A DNA stretch of 46,209 bases from Candidatus Sumerlaeia bacterium (GCA_019634695.1 JAHCAW010000031.1:1-46209), one strand, 5' to 3'. Shown: positions 27,513 to 36,340, counted from the first letter of the stretch. The notes: a model not told the origin generated them from the letters alone. Made by a program: numbers and translations.

Positions 27513-28535
27513 CACCCCCGCGGGCGGCGGGGCGGTGGATTCGCGGATCAGCAGTTCCTGCGGCACCAGGACCTGCGAGGGCGGCATGTCGGGATTCTCC
27601 ATCTTCGCCAGCAGCAGGTCCATCATCGCGCGGGCGACCTTCTTGTCGTTCTCCGACGTGCTGGTCAGCGAGGGCTTGAGATGCTGGGCCCAGATTTCGT
27701 TTCCGAAGGTGGCAATGGAGAGATCGCGCGGCACTTCGAGGCCGAGTTCGGCCAGCGGCCGGATCGCCATCAGCGCGAACACGTCGTTGATGAGCACCAG
27801 CGCCGTGGGCCGGTCCGGCCGGCGCAGCATCTCCTGCATGTCGGCCACCCAGTTGCCGTCCTCGTGGAACCGCACGACCGATGTGCGCTCGTCGAACGGC
27901 AGGCGCTCCTCGCGCAGTGCCTTGCGATAGCCCTCGAAGCGCTCGTGAATGCAGCGGTTGTCGGGGTCGAGGCCCACGAAGCCGATGCGGCGATGGCCCA
28001 GTGCGATGAGGTGCTGCGTCAGGCGCTCGGCGGTCTCGACCTCCTCGGCCGTGACGTAGTCGAAGCCGAAGCCGTCGATCTTGCCCGCCAGCACGAAGGG
28101 GAACTTCTGCAGCTTCAGTTCGAGCAGGTGGTCGTTGTTGGACTTCCGCTTCCAGTCCTGCACGGGGAAGATGAAGAGTCCCTCGGCGCGGTGCTCGCGC
28201 ATGATGGCGATATTGTGGCGTTCCTTCTCGGTGTTGCGGGCCGAGTCGGCCACGAGCACCTGATAGCCCAACTCCTCGCCCCAAGCCTGGATGCGGCGCA
28301 GGAACTCGACGTAGACCGGGTTGGTCAGGTCGGCGGCGATGAAGCCAAGCACGTAGCTCTTCTTCAGGGCGAGGTTTCGCGCCAGACGATTGGGCGTGTA
28401 GCCGACCTCCTTGGCCAGTTGCAGGATGCGCTGGCGGCGGTCGGGCGTCACGCCGGCCTTATTGCTGAGCACCCGCGACACGGTGGCCGTCGAGGTGTTG
28501 GCCATCTGGGCCAGGTCCTTGATCGTGATCGTCAT
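27510..28535 (-). CDS. LacI family transcriptional regulator
   Basis: This 341-residue repressor has an N-terminal LacI helix-turn-helix (TIKDLAQMANTSTATVSRVL, then KAGVTPDRRQRIL and the hinge GYTPNRLARNL). A periplasmic-binding-protein-like sensor domain follows (VLGFIAADLTNPVYVEFLRR onward). It should bind a sugar or related small molecule. ATG 28535 with GGGAGA upstream is chosen over a frame start at 28709, which lacks family similarity. A LacI-type operator-like site lies at 28592-28603, so it probably controls its own gene. The preceding UroD-family gene on the same strand may belong to the same regulon. Confidence 0.95.
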   Translation of the reverse strand: MTITIKDLAQMANTSTATVSRVLSNKAGVTPDRRQRILQLAKEVGYTPNRLARNLALKKSYVLGFIAADLTNPVYVEFLRRIQAWGEELGYQVLVADSARNTEKERHNIAIMREHRAEGLFIFPVQDWKRKSNNDHLLELKLQKFPFVLAGKIDGFGFDYVTAEEVETAERLTQHLIALGHRRIGFVGLDPDNRCIHERFEGYRKALREERLPFDERTSVVRFHEDGNWVADMQEMLRRPDRPTALVLINDVFALMAIRPLAELGLEVPRDLSIATFGNEIWAQHLKPSLTSTSENDKKVARAMMDLLLAKMENPDMPPSQVLVPQELLIRESTAPPPAGV

Positions 28536-28591
28536 GGCTCTCCCTCGGTTTTCCAGCCTCGTCCTGCCGGAGCAACAGTCAGTTCGGATTC

Positions 28592-28603
28592 GCAAACGGT
28601 TGC
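28592..28603. promoter_or_regulatory. Candidate LacI-family operator
   Basis: GCAAACGGTTGC has GCAA/TTGC arms around a CG-centred core, as is typical for LacI-family sites. It lies 57 bases before the lacI-type start, the place expected for autorepression. Confidence 0.5.
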
Positions 28604-28669
28604 CGCCTCGTACGGAGCGGCGTCGGCTGTATGCAACGGAAAACTTGCTGAAAGCAGCTCGGTAGTTGC

Positions 28670-28699
28670 GGCCGGGAACGCGGGAAGTCCCGCCCGGCC
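28670..28699 (-). terminator. Hairpin after the UroD-family gene
   Basis: A stem GGCCGG plus GCGGGA pairs with TCCCGC plus CCGGCC, with a four-base bulge (GAAC) on one side and a two-base loop as drawn. It lies 30 bases after the stop. No T tract follows, so it may terminate weakly or protect the 3' end. Confidence 0.4.
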
Positions 28700-28729
28700 A
28701 AAGTCCCATCCCGGATGTAACTTACGCCG

Positions 28730-29815
28730 TCAGGCGCCGAAACGGCGCCCCTCCTCCAGCAGCGCCAGATAGTTCTCGAGCGGCACGTAATCGGTCACCG
28801 AGTTTCCGCTGCCCAACACATACCCGCCACCGGGGTGGCAGACTTCGAGCGTCTGTCGCACGCGCTGGCGCACCTGCTCGGGTGTTGCGCGCGCCAGGAA
28901 GTCCACGTCGATGCCGCCCACGATCCCCACCCGGTCGCCCCAGCGGGCATGGAAGTCGAGCACCGGCGTGGCCGCGTCCTCGAACGAGTGGCGCGCGTCG
29001 ATCCCGACGTCGTCGATGAGGTCGTCGACGAGCGGGTCGATCTTGCCGCAAGAGTGCAGGATGTAGAGCTTGCCGTGTTCATGCGCGATGGCGGCCGCCT
29101 GGCGATGCAGGGGCAGGACGTGGGCGCGCAGCCAATCCGGCGCGACGAGCGTCTGCGTCTTGTAGCCCATGTCGTCGGTGCCCCAGATGGCCCCGATGCA
29201 GTCGAACTGGCAGAGCAGGCGGGTGTAGTCGAAATAGACGGCGGCGATGCGTTCAAGCAGCGCCGCGACGAGGTCTGGCTCCTCGTAGAGGCCGACGAAC
29301 AGGGTCTCGTAGCCCATCAGCCAGGTGGCGCACTCGAAGAACTGGGCGCTCAGGTCATAGGCCTTCATGCCCTCGGGCAGGTGGCGATCGGCCCATTCGA
29401 GCGGGCGGGTGTCGATGCGGGCGATGTCGGGCCAGGGGTAGGTTTCCAGATCGCGCCAGTTCTGGATGGGACCGCCATGTTCGTGGACGAGGTAGCCCTG
29501 CGTGGTGCGGGCGAAGGCACCGGTGCCCTTGTCGGCCGACGAGCGCACGTCCATGCGGAACTCGCTGGCGGGCAGGTGTACACGGACGGCGTCGTGGCCG
29601 ATGAAGGTGGCGACGCGCAGGTCGAGCTGGAGGTCGTAGTCGGGTTCGCCCGGGCGGATGTCGTCGGCGAGGCCATAGCGTTCGGCGAGTCCGAGTTTGA
29701 CGGCGCCGTCCAGATAGAGCTCGGCGTGATGAACGCGGGCCGGGGTGCCTTCGCGGCGCAGGCAGCGGGCGAAGGCGTCGAAGTCCGGCTGAACGGCGAT
29801 GTCGGCAAGGTGCAC
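28730..29815 (-). CDS. Uroporphyrinogen decarboxylase family protein, probably a methyltransferase
   Basis: This 361-residue TIM-barrel protein belongs to the UroD/MtaA-like family. The ending EVCHPGGGYVLGSGNSVTDYV and LYILHSCGKIDPLVDDLIDD are characteristic. The His-Ser-Cys in the latter resembles metal ligands of corrinoid methyltransferases. Many UroD-like proteins in environmental bacteria are not haem enzymes but probably move methyl groups from methylated compounds, and the typical UroD N-terminal motif is not seen here. I chose GTG at 29815, because GGAGGGA lies upstream; a start at 29839 has none. The LacI-type regulator downstream suggests control by a small nutrient. Confidence 0.85.
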   Translation of the reverse strand: MHLADIAVQPDFDAFARCLRREGTPARVHHAELYLDGAVKLGLAERYGLADDIRPGEPDYDLQLDLRVATFIGHDAVRVHLPASEFRMDVRSSADKGTGAFARTTQGYLVHEHGGPIQNWRDLETYPWPDIARIDTRPLEWADRHLPEGMKAYDLSAQFFECATWLMGYETLFVGLYEEPDLVAALLERIAAVYFDYTRLLCQFDCIGAIWGTDDMGYKTQTLVAPDWLRAHVLPLHRQAAAIAHEHGKLYILHSCGKIDPLVDDLIDDVGIDARHSFEDAATPVLDFHARWGDRVGIVGGIDVDFLARATPEQVRQRVRQTLEVCHPGGGYVLGSGNSVTDYVPLENYLALLEEGRRFGA

Positions 29816-29990
29816 GGCGGGTCCCTCCCTCGTGGGCACGTCGTGTAAGCGGTATCAGTCTGCGGGGAAGAGGAACGCCGGCCGGCCACGGGCGTCAAGC
29901 GGAGGGCACCTCGCCGGCACCGCTGCACCCGCCTCGGCCGGCCCCACGCAGGGCCTTGACCCCCCGCCCGTGCCCAAGGCCCATGGGGGC

Positions 29991-30986
29991 ATGGACTTCA
30001 TCGCCGACGATCAACTGCCGGGTCCGGACCTCGTCGAGGAGGCGGCCCGCATTCTTGCCGGAATCGCACACCGCACACCGGTGCTGACTTCGCGGACACT
30101 GGACGCGCGCACCGGCGCGCACGTCTTCTTCAAGTGCGAGAACTTTCAACGCATCGGCGCGTTCAAGTTCCGCGGCGCCTACCATGCGCTCAGCCGCTTG
30201 TCGGACGAGGAGCGGCGCCGCGGCGTGCTCACCTGGTCGTCGGGCAACCACGGGCAGGCCGTCGCGCTGGCGGGTCGGCTGCTCGGCATCCCGGCCACGG
30301 TGGTCATGCCGCAGGACGCGCCGGCGGTGAAGCGCGTGGCCACGCAGGGCTACGGTGCGCGGGTGGTGCTGTACGACAAGGAGCGGGAGAATCGGGAGGA
30401 GCTGGGAGCGCGGCTGGCGCGCGAACAGGGGCTGGCGATTGTGCCGCCCTACGACCACCCGCACGTGCTGGCCGGGCAGGGAACGGCGGCGCTGGAGCTG
30501 TTCGAGGAGGTGGGCGAGCTGGATGCCCTGTTCGTGCCGGTGGGCGGCGGGGGCTTGATCTCGGGCTGCGGGCTGGCGGCGCAGCGGCGTTCGCCGGGTT
30601 GCCGCGTCATCGGTGTCGAGCCGGCTGCAGGAGACGACGCGGCGCGGTCGCTGCGGTCGGGACGGCTGGAAACGGTGAAGAATCCGGCGACGATCGCGGA
30701 CGGGGCGCGGACGCCGTCGCTGGGGCGGTGGACGTTTCCGTTGGTGCGGCGTCTGGTGAGGGAGATTCGCACGGTGGAGGACGGCCCGCTGGTGCGGACG
30801 ATGTTCGAGCTGTGGGAGCGGATGAAGATGGTGGTGGAGCCGACCGGTGCCCTGGGTGCGGCGGCGCTGCTTGGGGCGGGGGAGGAGTTCGCCGGCCGTC
30901 GTGTCGGCGTGGTCATCAGCGGGGGGAACGTGGACCTTGCGGAGATCGGGAAACTGCGGCAGATCGCCGATGGCGGGGGGCTCTGA
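29991..30986 (+). CDS. Threonine/serine dehydratase family, PLP-dependent
   Basis: This 331-residue fold-type II PLP enzyme is related to biodegradative threonine dehydratase and serine racemase. The Schiff-base lysine is K59 in AFKFRGA, SSGNHGQA binds the PLP-linked substrate, and the glycine loop GGGGLISG holds the phosphate. It ends without the ACT regulatory domain of IlvA, which fits TdcB-like enzymes. Threonine would give 2-oxobutyrate and serine would give pyruvate. It is 111 bases before the E1-lipoyl-ketosynthase fusion on the same strand and may supply its 2-oxoacid. ATG 29991 is preferred; a longer frame from 29799 lacks support. Confidence 0.92.
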   Translation: MDFIADDQLPGPDLVEEAARILAGIAHRTPVLTSRTLDARTGAHVFFKCENFQRIGAFKFRGAYHALSRLSDEERRRGVLTWSSGNHGQAVALAGRLLGIPATVVMPQDAPAVKRVATQGYGARVVLYDKERENREELGARLAREQGLAIVPPYDHPHVLAGQGTAALELFEEVGELDALFVPVGGGGLISGCGLAAQRRSPGCRVIGVEPAAGDDAARSLRSGRLETVKNPATIADGARTPSLGRWTFPLVRRLVREIRTVEDGPLVRTMFELWERMKMVVEPTGALGAAALLGAGEEFAGRRVGVVISGGNVDLAEIGKLRQIADGGGL

Positions 30987-31097
30987 ACGGGAAATGAGGT
31001 TGCTCTCCGGGACTGGCGGCGGCGACCGTGGGGCGACCGCGGGACGGCCGACGCCGTTCCCGATCCCATGCGTATGCCCTTGTGGGGAGTTGACTTG

Positions 31098-34000
31098 ATG
31101 TCGGACTTGCGTGTGGAAGCCGGTGTGCCCGCTCTCGACCGGCAATCCTTTCTCGAACTTTACCGCCACATGGCGACGGCGCGCGCCGTGGACATGGCCG
31201 AGCAGGACCTGCTCCAGCGCGGCGAGGGCTTCTTCATGGTGTCGGGCGCCGGGCACGAGAGTGCGGCGCTGGCCGCGCCCTTCCTGACGCCCGCCGACTG
31301 GCTGGTGCCGCACTATCGCGACAAGGCGCTCATGCTGGCGCGCGGGGTGGCGCCGATCGAGTTCTTCCGCTGTCTGCTGTGCCGGGGCACGTCGAACTCG
31401 GCGGGCCGCCAGATGAGCGGCTTCATGAGCGCGCCGGAGTTGAACATCGCGAGCATGTCGGTGCCGGTGGGCAACACAACGCTGACGGCGGTGGGACTGG
31501 CCGCGGCGTCCAAGGACAGGCCGGGCGCGCCGGTGGTGCTGTGCGCGACGGGCGATGGCGGCACGCAGGAGGGCGAGACCCTCGAGGCCATCGGCGAGGC
31601 GGTGCGCAGCCACCTGCCGGTGCTCTTCCTGATTCACGACAATGGTTTGGCGATTTCGACCGGCACGAGCGGACGCACGTTCTTCTCGCTGCCCGACGGC
31701 ACGAGTGCCGACTCGTTCTGGGGTCTGCCGATCCGCACGACGCGGGGCTGGGATCCGGCGGAAACGGCCGAGACCTTCCGCGAGGCCATCGCCGAGATGC
31801 GCGCCGAGCGCGGACCGGCCATCGTGCTCATGCAGGTCGAACGCCTCTGGAGCCACACCAACGCCGACGACCAGCGCGTCTATCGGCGGCCGGACGAGAT
31901 TCGCGACCACGCCGAGCGCTTCGATCCGATCGAGCACATGCGCCGGCACCTCATCGAGCTGGGCGTGGTAAAGGCTGAGCTCGATCGCCTCGACGATCAG
32001 GTGCGCGCCGACGTGGCCGCCGCAGTCGAGCAGGCGCTCGACGAGGTCGAGCCCGAGCCGGTGCGCGACGCCAAGCGTCCCCTGCCGACGGAGCTGGGCG
32101 ATCCTGCGAACGAGTACCGCGGCGACGACGCCGACCCCGAGCGCCTGACGATGCTCGAGGCGATTCGCGAGACGCTGAAGCACTACCTGACGACCGACGA
32201 GCGCGTGTCGCTCCACGGTCAGGACATCGAGGACCCCAAGGGCGATGTCTTCGGTGTGACGCGCGGACTGACGGCGCTGGCGCCGGGCCGTGTGCGCAAC
32301 GCGCCGCTGGCCGAGGCTACCATTGTCGGCGCAGCGGTCGGACGAGCGGTGGCCGGCGAGCGCCCCGTCGCCTTCCTCCAGTTCGCCGACTTCTTCCCGC
32401 TCGCCTTCAACCAGATCTTCTGCGAGATGAGCAGCATCCACTGGCGCACGAACGGCGGCTTCGAGAGTCCCGTCATCCTGATGGTGACCTGCGGTGGCTA
32501 CCGTCCCGGACTCGGGCCGTTCCATGCGCACACGAACGAGGCGCTGGCGGCGCACATCCCCGGCATCGACGTCTTCATGCCCTCGACGGCGGCCGACGCG
32601 GCGGGAATGCTGCACGCGGCGTTCCGCTCGGGCCGGCCGACGATCTACTTCTATCCGAAGAACTGTCTGAACGACCGCACGCAAACGACGTCGGCGTCGG
32701 ACGTGGCGCGCCAACTGGTGCCGGTGGGCCGTGCGCGCCAGGTGCGCACGGGCGACGACATCACGTTCGTGGCGTGGGGCAACGGGGTGCTGCCGTGCCG
32801 CAAGGCGGCCGAGGCACTCGAGGAGATCGGCATCGGGTCGGACGTGCTCGACCTGCGGAGTCTGTCGCCGTGGGACCGCGAGGCGGTGGTGCGCTCGGCG
32901 GAGAAGACCGGCCGGCTTGTGGTCGTGCACGAGGACAATCTGACGTGCGGCTTCGGTGCCGAGGTGCTGGCGGCCGTCAGCGAGGACGCGCGCCGGCACG
33001 TGGCGATGCGCCGCGTGACGCGCCCGGACACCTTCGCGCCCTGCCACTTCGGCAACCAACTCGAGATCCTGCCGTCGTTCCGACGCACGCTCGAGGCGGC
33101 GGCCGCGCTGCTCGACCTCGACTTGCATTGGGAACTGCCCGAGGAGGCCGACGCCGAACGCTTCGTCATCGAGGCGCTGGGCTCGAGCCCGTCGGACGAG
33201 TCGCTGACCATCGTCGAGTGGAAGATCGCCGAGGGCGATGCCATCGAGACGGGACAGTTGATTGCCGAGATCGAGGCGGACAAGGCGGCGTTCGAGTTGA
33301 CGGCGCCGGTGAGCGGACGCGTCGAGAAGTTGTTGGTGGCGCAGGGCGAGTCGATCAAGGTCGGCAAGCCGATGGTGATCGTGCGGATCGCGGGCGGTGC
33401 GGCGCGTCGCCGCAAGCCGGTGACGCAGGAGCAGCCCGGGCGGCCGGTTCTGGCGCGCCGTGCGACTTCGGAGAGTGCGCCCGCCGTCGTTGCGAAGACA
33501 ACCGCGCCGCGGCGCACGCAGACGATCGGCATGTCGCGCCCGTACGTGCGCAAGGCGAGCCGCGTGGTCGGCAACGACGAGGTGCGCGCGCAACTCGACG
33601 GCGTGACGAGCGAGTCGATCGTCGAGCGCACCGGCATCGTCGAGCGGCGCTGGATCGGGCCGGGCGAGAGCGCCCTGTCCATGGCGGTCGACGCCACGCG
33701 CGCCCTGCTCGACGGCGAGCGGCTTCGACTCTCCGAGATCGACCTGCTCGTGTGCGCCACGGGCACACCGACGGTGATGACGCCCTCGATGGGATGCCTC
33801 GTCCTCAATGCGCTGTCGAAGCCCGACGAGGAAACGATGGTGCACGCCTACGACATCAACGCGGCGTGCTCGGGCTATGTCTACGCGTTGCAGATCGGAT
33901 TCGACTACCTGCAAAGCCGGCCGGACGCGAAGGTGCTGGTGGTCACGACCGAAGTGCTGTCGCCCCTGGTGAACATGACGGACGAGGGCACGTGCATCCT

Positions 34001-34490
34001 GTTCGGCGACGCGGCGACGGCGACGTTGCTGGTGGCGGACGAGACGCGGCCGGGCGTGCGGGCGCGGGTGCATCGGCCGGTCTGTCTGGCACGCGGCGAC
34101 GACGGAACGATCCTGTCCGTGCCGGCGCCGGGCACCGGTGGGCACATCCAGATGCAGGGCAAGAAGGTCTTCACCGAGGCGGTGACGAAGATGAAGATGC
34201 TGCTCGAGCGGGCGTGCGAGCAGTCCGGCGTGCCGCTCGAGGGCCTGGACCTTGTGGTGCCGCACCAGGCGAACCAGCGCATCCTGGATGCGCTGCGTCG
34301 TCGGGCGAAGCTCGAGGAGACGCGCGTGTTCAGCAACATCCGGACGCTGGGCAACACGTCGTCGAGCACGATCCCGCTCTGCCTCGAGGAGTTGCTCGAC
34401 GGCCGCGGCGCGGGACGGCGCTTCGGCCTGTGCGCCTTCGGCGGCGGCTTCACATTCGGCGCCGCGATCGTCGAGGAGATCGGTCGCTGA
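31098..34490 (+). CDS. Fusion: 2-oxoacid dehydrogenase E1 alpha, E1 beta, lipoyl domain and FabH
   Basis: This 1130-residue protein has four units. E1 alpha (about 15-320) has the thiamine motif GDGGTQEG (152-159) to N182 (HDNGLAIS). E1 beta (about 345-680) has FHAHTNEALAAHIPGI, which likely holds the active His, then FMPSTAADA. A lipoyl domain (about 685-765) has lysine K729 in EADKA. KAS III (about 808-1130) has TGIVERR and the triad C924 (NAACSG), H1056 (PHQAN) and N1086 (GNTSS), spaced 132 and 30 residues apart as in E. coli FabH. No E2 acyltransferase motif (HxxxDG) is seen. ATG 31098 has GGGGAG upstream; a frame start at 31068 is weaker. The expected product is a branched or odd-chain beta-ketoacyl-ACP primer. 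Confidence 0.95.
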   Translation: MSDLRVEAGVPALDRQSFLELYRHMATARAVDMAEQDLLQRGEGFFMVSGAGHESAALAAPFLTPADWLVPHYRDKALMLARGVAPIEFFRCLLCRGTSNSAGRQMSGFMSAPELNIASMSVPVGNTTLTAVGLAAASKDRPGAPVVLCATGDGGTQEGETLEAIGEAVRSHLPVLFLIHDNGLAISTGTSGRTFFSLPDGTSADSFWGLPIRTTRGWDPAETAETFREAIAEMRAERGPAIVLMQVERLWSHTNADDQRVYRRPDEIRDHAERFDPIEHMRRHLIELGVVKAELDRLDDQVRADVAAAVEQALDEVEPEPVRDAKRPLPTELGDPANEYRGDDADPERLTMLEAIRETLKHYLTTDERVSLHGQDIEDPKGDVFGVTRGLTALAPGRVRNAPLAEATIVGAAVGRAVAGERPVAFLQFADFFPLAFNQIFCEMSSIHWRTNGGFESPVILMVTCGGYRPGLGPFHAHTNEALAAHIPGIDVFMPSTAADAAGMLHAAFRSGRPTIYFYPKNCLNDRTQTTSASDVARQLVPVGRARQVRTGDDITFVAWGNGVLPCRKAAEALEEIGIGSDVLDLRSLSPWDREAVVRSAEKTGRLVVVHEDNLTCGFGAEVLAAVSEDARRHVAMRRVTRPDTFAPCHFGNQLEILPSFRRTLEAAAALLDLDLHWELPEEADAERFVIEALGSSPSDESLTIVEWKIAEGDAIETGQLIAEIEADKAAFELTAPVSGRVEKLLVAQGESIKVGKPMVIVRIAGGAARRRKPVTQEQPGRPVLARRATSESAPAVVAKTTAPRRTQTIGMSRPYVRKASRVVGNDEVRAQLDGVTSESIVERTGIVERRWIGPGESALSMAVDATRALLDGERLRLSEIDLLVCATGTPTVMTPSMGCLVLNALSKPDEETMVHAYDINAACSGYVYALQIGFDYLQSRPDAKVLVVTTEVLSPLVNMTDEGTCILFGDAATATLLVADETRPGVRARVHRPVCLARGDDGTILSVPAPGTGGHIQMQGKKVFTEAVTKMKMLLERACEQSGVPLEGLDLVVPHQANQRILDALRRRAKLEETRVFSNIRTLGNTSSSTIPLCLEELLDGRGAGRRFGLCAFGGGFTFGAAIVEEIGR

Positions 34491-34512
34491 ACAACCAACC
34501 GGGAGATTGCCG

Positions 34513-35325
34513 ATGCCCGGCCGGCACTTCGCCGACACCGTTGCGTTGTGGAGCACCCTGCCGCGGGGTGACGGGAAGCAGGTGCTCGACCTGAGCGTCA
34601 GCGACGGCCGCTCGTCGCGTGCGCTGCTCGAGTTGGGCTACGCGGTCACCTGCACGAACTACGATCCCGAGCGCCCCGCCTCGATTCCCGCCGAGGCCCG
34701 CTACGTCGGCGGGCTGGATCTCAACGAGCCCTTTCCCTTCGACGACGAGAGCTTCGACGGCGTGAACATCAAGGACGTCTTCGAGCATCTGGAGAATCCG
34801 ACGCACGTGCTGCGCGAGTGCGCGCGCGTCCTGCGCCCCGGCGGGGTCCTGGCCTTCTCCACCCCGAACATGTTCAATGCCGCCAGTCGCGTGCGCTTTC
34901 TCTTCACCGGCTATCACGAGGGCAGGAAACGCCCGGTCAGTTACGCCAAGCAACTGGGCAAGGCGGCCAACATCTACGTGCCCACCTTCGTGCAGGTGCA
35001 CTACCTGCTGGCGCAGACCGGCTTTCGCATCGAGATGGCCCGCATGGGCATCGTCGAGTGGCGCACGATCCTGTTCGCAATCCCGTTGTGGCTTCCGGTC
35101 GCGGCGAGCACCTGGGTGCTGACGCGCCGCGTTCGCCGCCAGTCGCTGCTGAGCCGGACCGTGCGCCGCTCGGCGAGCAAAGAGCATCTCGACCTGCTGC
35201 ACCGGCGGCAGATGGGCGTTGCCCGCGACCTGTTCCGGTGGATGGTGTCCCCGCAATTGATGCTCGGGCGAAACCTGATCCTGCGATGCCGCAGGACCGA
35301 CCGCGAACCGAACGACTTCGACTGA
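34513..35325 (+). CDS. SAM-dependent methyltransferase-like protein
   Basis: This 270-residue protein has a class I methyltransferase fold. The nucleotide-binding loop is QVLDLSVSDGRSSRALLE, which differs from the usual glycine-rich GxGxG. The later strand is FDGVNIKDVFEHLENPTHVL, then VLRPGGVLAFSTPN. A hydrophobic segment near 190-210 (ILFAIPLWLPVAASTW) could bind membrane. It starts 22 bases after the fusion gene with GGGAG upstream, so it probably belongs to the same operon. A lipid or acyl substrate would fit the context, but the target is unknown. The degenerate motif I leaves activity open. Confidence 0.85.
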   Translation: MPGRHFADTVALWSTLPRGDGKQVLDLSVSDGRSSRALLELGYAVTCTNYDPERPASIPAEARYVGGLDLNEPFPFDDESFDGVNIKDVFEHLENPTHVLRECARVLRPGGVLAFSTPNMFNAASRVRFLFTGYHEGRKRPVSYAKQLGKAANIYVPTFVQVHYLLAQTGFRIEMARMGIVEWRTILFAIPLWLPVAASTWVLTRRVRRQSLLSRTVRRSASKEHLDLLHRRQMGVARDLFRWMVSPQLMLGRNLILRCRRTDREPNDFD

Positions 35326-35359
35326 CATCGAGGAAACAGCCAGGAGGAGGAGCGTGCCG

Positions 35360-36340
35360 ATGAAGGCGTGGCTGCTGCGCGAGAAGACGGGACTGGGAGC
35401 ACTCGAGTGCGCGGAGGTCGCCGTGCCCGAACCCGCCGCGGGCGAGGTGCTCGTGCGCGTGCGTTTCGCGGCGCTCAATCCGGCCGACTACTATCTGGCG
35501 GAGAACCGCTATCCCGCCAATCCGCCGATGCCCCACGTGCTGGGGCGCGACGGCGTGGGCGTTGTCGAGCGAACCGGCGCCGGGCGATTCGCGCCGGGCG
35601 ACCTCGTGACGATCCTGCGGGGCGGCACGGGCGTCTCGCGCGCGGGGACGCTGGCCGAGTACGTCGTCGTGCCCGAGGCGGAACTGGTGCCCAAGCCGGC
35701 GGACTGGAGCGACGAGGAGGCAGCGGGCGCGGCGCTGGCGCTGCTGACGGCGCATCAGGCGCTGACGCAGTGGGGACCGCTGGCTCCCGGGGCGACGGTG
35801 GTGGTCAGCGGTGCGACCGGCGGCGTGGGTGTCGCGTCGATTCAACTCGGCCGCGCGATGGGCTGCCGGATGGTGGGGCTGTCGCGCAGCGCGGAGAAGG
35901 CGGCGCGCCTGCGCGAGCTCGGCGCCGAACTGGTCCTCGATCCGAACGACGCGGAGCTCGTGGAGAAGATGAAGGACTTCGCCGGGCGCGAGCGCGTGGC
36001 GCTCGTGGTGGACAACGTGGCGGGGACGCTGTTCCCGAAGCTGGTGGCGATGCTGGGGACGCTGGGCGCGATCAGTTGCGTCGGCCGCCTGGCCGGCCCG
36101 GTGCCGGACTTCAACACAGGGACCTTGTTCTTCCGGCGCAACCGCATCGGCGGCGTGTCGGCGGGTGCCTACTCGGCGGCCGAGGCGCAGGCGACTTGGG
36201 ACGCGTCGCTGGCCTTGCTGCGGGCGTCCGGGGCGCGGCCGGTGGTGGATGGCGTCTTTGACTTCAGCGACGTGCAGGCGGCGTTCGCACGCCTGAAGCA
36301 GGGCCCGATGGGCAAGGTGCTCGTGCGGGTCGGCGCCTGA
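35360..36340 (+). CDS. Medium-chain dehydrogenase/reductase, quinone oxidoreductase-like
   Basis: This 326-residue zinc-independent MDR protein has a GroES-like N-terminal domain (FAALNPADYYL, PHVLGRDGVGVVERTG) and a Rossmann domain with the NADPH loop SGATGGVGVASIQLG. No structural-zinc cysteines are seen, as in quinone oxidoreductase and enoyl reductase subgroups. CAGGAGGAGG lies just before the ATG at 35360. Close spacing (34 bases) after the methyltransferase suggests one operon from the fusion onward. An enoyl-thioester reductase role would suit a fatty-acyl locus, but this is inference. A terminator-like hairpin follows at 36426. Confidence 0.9.
   Translation: MKAWLLREKTGLGALECAEVAVPEPAAGEVLVRVRFAALNPADYYLAENRYPANPPMPHVLGRDGVGVVERTGAGRFAPGDLVTILRGGTGVSRAGTLAEYVVVPEAELVPKPADWSDEEAAGAALALLTAHQALTQWGPLAPGATVVVSGATGGVGVASIQLGRAMGCRMVGLSRSAEKAARLRELGAELVLDPNDAELVEKMKDFAGRERVALVVDNVAGTLFPKLVAMLGTLGAISCVGRLAGPVPDFNTGTLFFRRNRIGGVSAGAYSAAEAQATWDASLALLRASGARPVVDGVFDFSDVQAAFARLKQGPMGKVLVRVGA

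Noticed and set aside
29895..34556. A 1553-codon open frame on the minus strand across the dehydratase and fusion genes
   Set aside because: It is a shadow produced by GC-rich codons of the real plus-strand genes. It has no recognisable domain and a composition of low-complexity Arg/His/Asp.
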